Shown here: in pieces, positions 12,141 to 12,215 of the stretch | Position numbering within the stretch: the stretch's first letter is position 1 | How the letters are laid out: every line of letters begins with the position of its first letter | Assembly: GCA_017504735.1 (NCBI GenBank) | Contig: JAFVQP010000149.1 | Span: forward strand, 1 to 12,215 | Origin: Clostridia bacterium | Lineage (GTDB): Bacteria > Bacillota_A > Clostridia > Christensenellales > Borkfalkiaceae | DNA length: 12,215 nt | Direction of reading: 5' to 3' | Position numbers and translations under genes: made by a program | Notes under the pieces: generated by a model | Databases searched by the model: none | What the model was told of the DNA's origin: nothing | The model's input: only the letters and a program-made list of their open reading frames with translations

Positions 12141-12215
12141 TTAGATGGTACCCCCCCCCGACAAGAATCAGACCAAACAGAGAAGAAAGGCACATAGCAA
12201 TTAAATGTGATTTCC
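12141..12215. other. Unrecognised window-end sequence with a run of nine C
   Basis: Seventy-five bases begin with TTAGATGGTA, then nine consecutive C (12151-12159), then purine-rich sequence on the plus strand. No frame on either strand continues the DtxR-family protein or gives a recognisable domain. It looks like a chimeric or low-quality contig end, or the edge of an insertion; sequence alone cannot decide. Confidence 0.6.

Noticed and set aside
1..12215. CRISPR array, tRNA, rRNA, riboswitch or defence island.
   Set aside because: No regularly spaced repeats, no cloverleaf or rRNA-like segment and no known riboswitch core was recognised; intergenic stretches are short and largely explained by promoters, terminators and the palindromic element.

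Overview
The window is about 12.2 kb of ordinary-looking bacterial chromosome, most likely from an anaerobic, Gram-positive Clostridia-type organism. The signs are compact gene spacing, strong AGGAG-type ribosome binding sites, five near-consensus sigma-70/A promoters (TTGACA-17-TATAAT type), FeoAB ferrous iron uptake with a small Cys-rich partner, and the iron-sulfur enzyme QueH for queuosine. I cannot name a genus from sequence alone. There is no CRISPR array, rRNA, tRNA, phage module or recognisable defence system.

Layout. (1) 18-251 (+): a small XRE/Cro-type regulator, followed by two hairpins at 257-334 that also close the convergent operon. (2) 4225-351 (-): a four-gene catabolic operon read right to left: GH78-like glycosidase, KDPG aldolase (eda), polysaccharide-deacetylase-like protein, KDG kinase (kdgK). 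A single promoter at 4253-4281 precedes it. Kinase plus aldolase convert 2-keto-3-deoxygluconate to pyruvate and glyceraldehyde-3-phosphate, the end of uronate (pectin/rhamnogalacturonan-type) degradation. The glycosidase and deacetylase plausibly trim substrate upstream of that step. (3) 4412-5266 (+): a HAD phosphatase, divergent from the operon with its own promoter. (4) 5973-5386 (-): queH, sharing a very strong bidirectional terminator with the HAD gene. (5) 6053-8721 (+): an operon of a THUMP-type rRNA methyltransferase, an unrecognised four-helix membrane protein and a TraX-family membrane protein. queH and this operon diverge from a back-to-back pair of perfect promoters, and both appear leaderless or nearly so. 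(6) 11687-8762 (-): feoA, feoB and a FeoB-associated Cys-rich membrane protein. A 123-bp palindromic MITE-like element sits between feoB and the Cys-rich gene. (7) 12140-11907 (-): the C-terminal part of a DtxR-family metal-dependent repressor whose N-terminal half is missing, abutting a run of nine C and 55 bp of unrelated-looking sequence at the window edge.

How the parts fit together. The DtxR-type repressor is probably the regulator of feoAB. Two copies of the dyad AACC-GT-GGTT flank the feo promoter, one just upstream of -35 and one in the leader beside the ribosome binding site. I see no clear novel system. The points most worth a second look are the mirror-image leaderless promoter pair, the palindromic element in the feo operon, the twin operators, the glycosidase lacking the usual GH78 acid residue, and the abnormal right end of the window.
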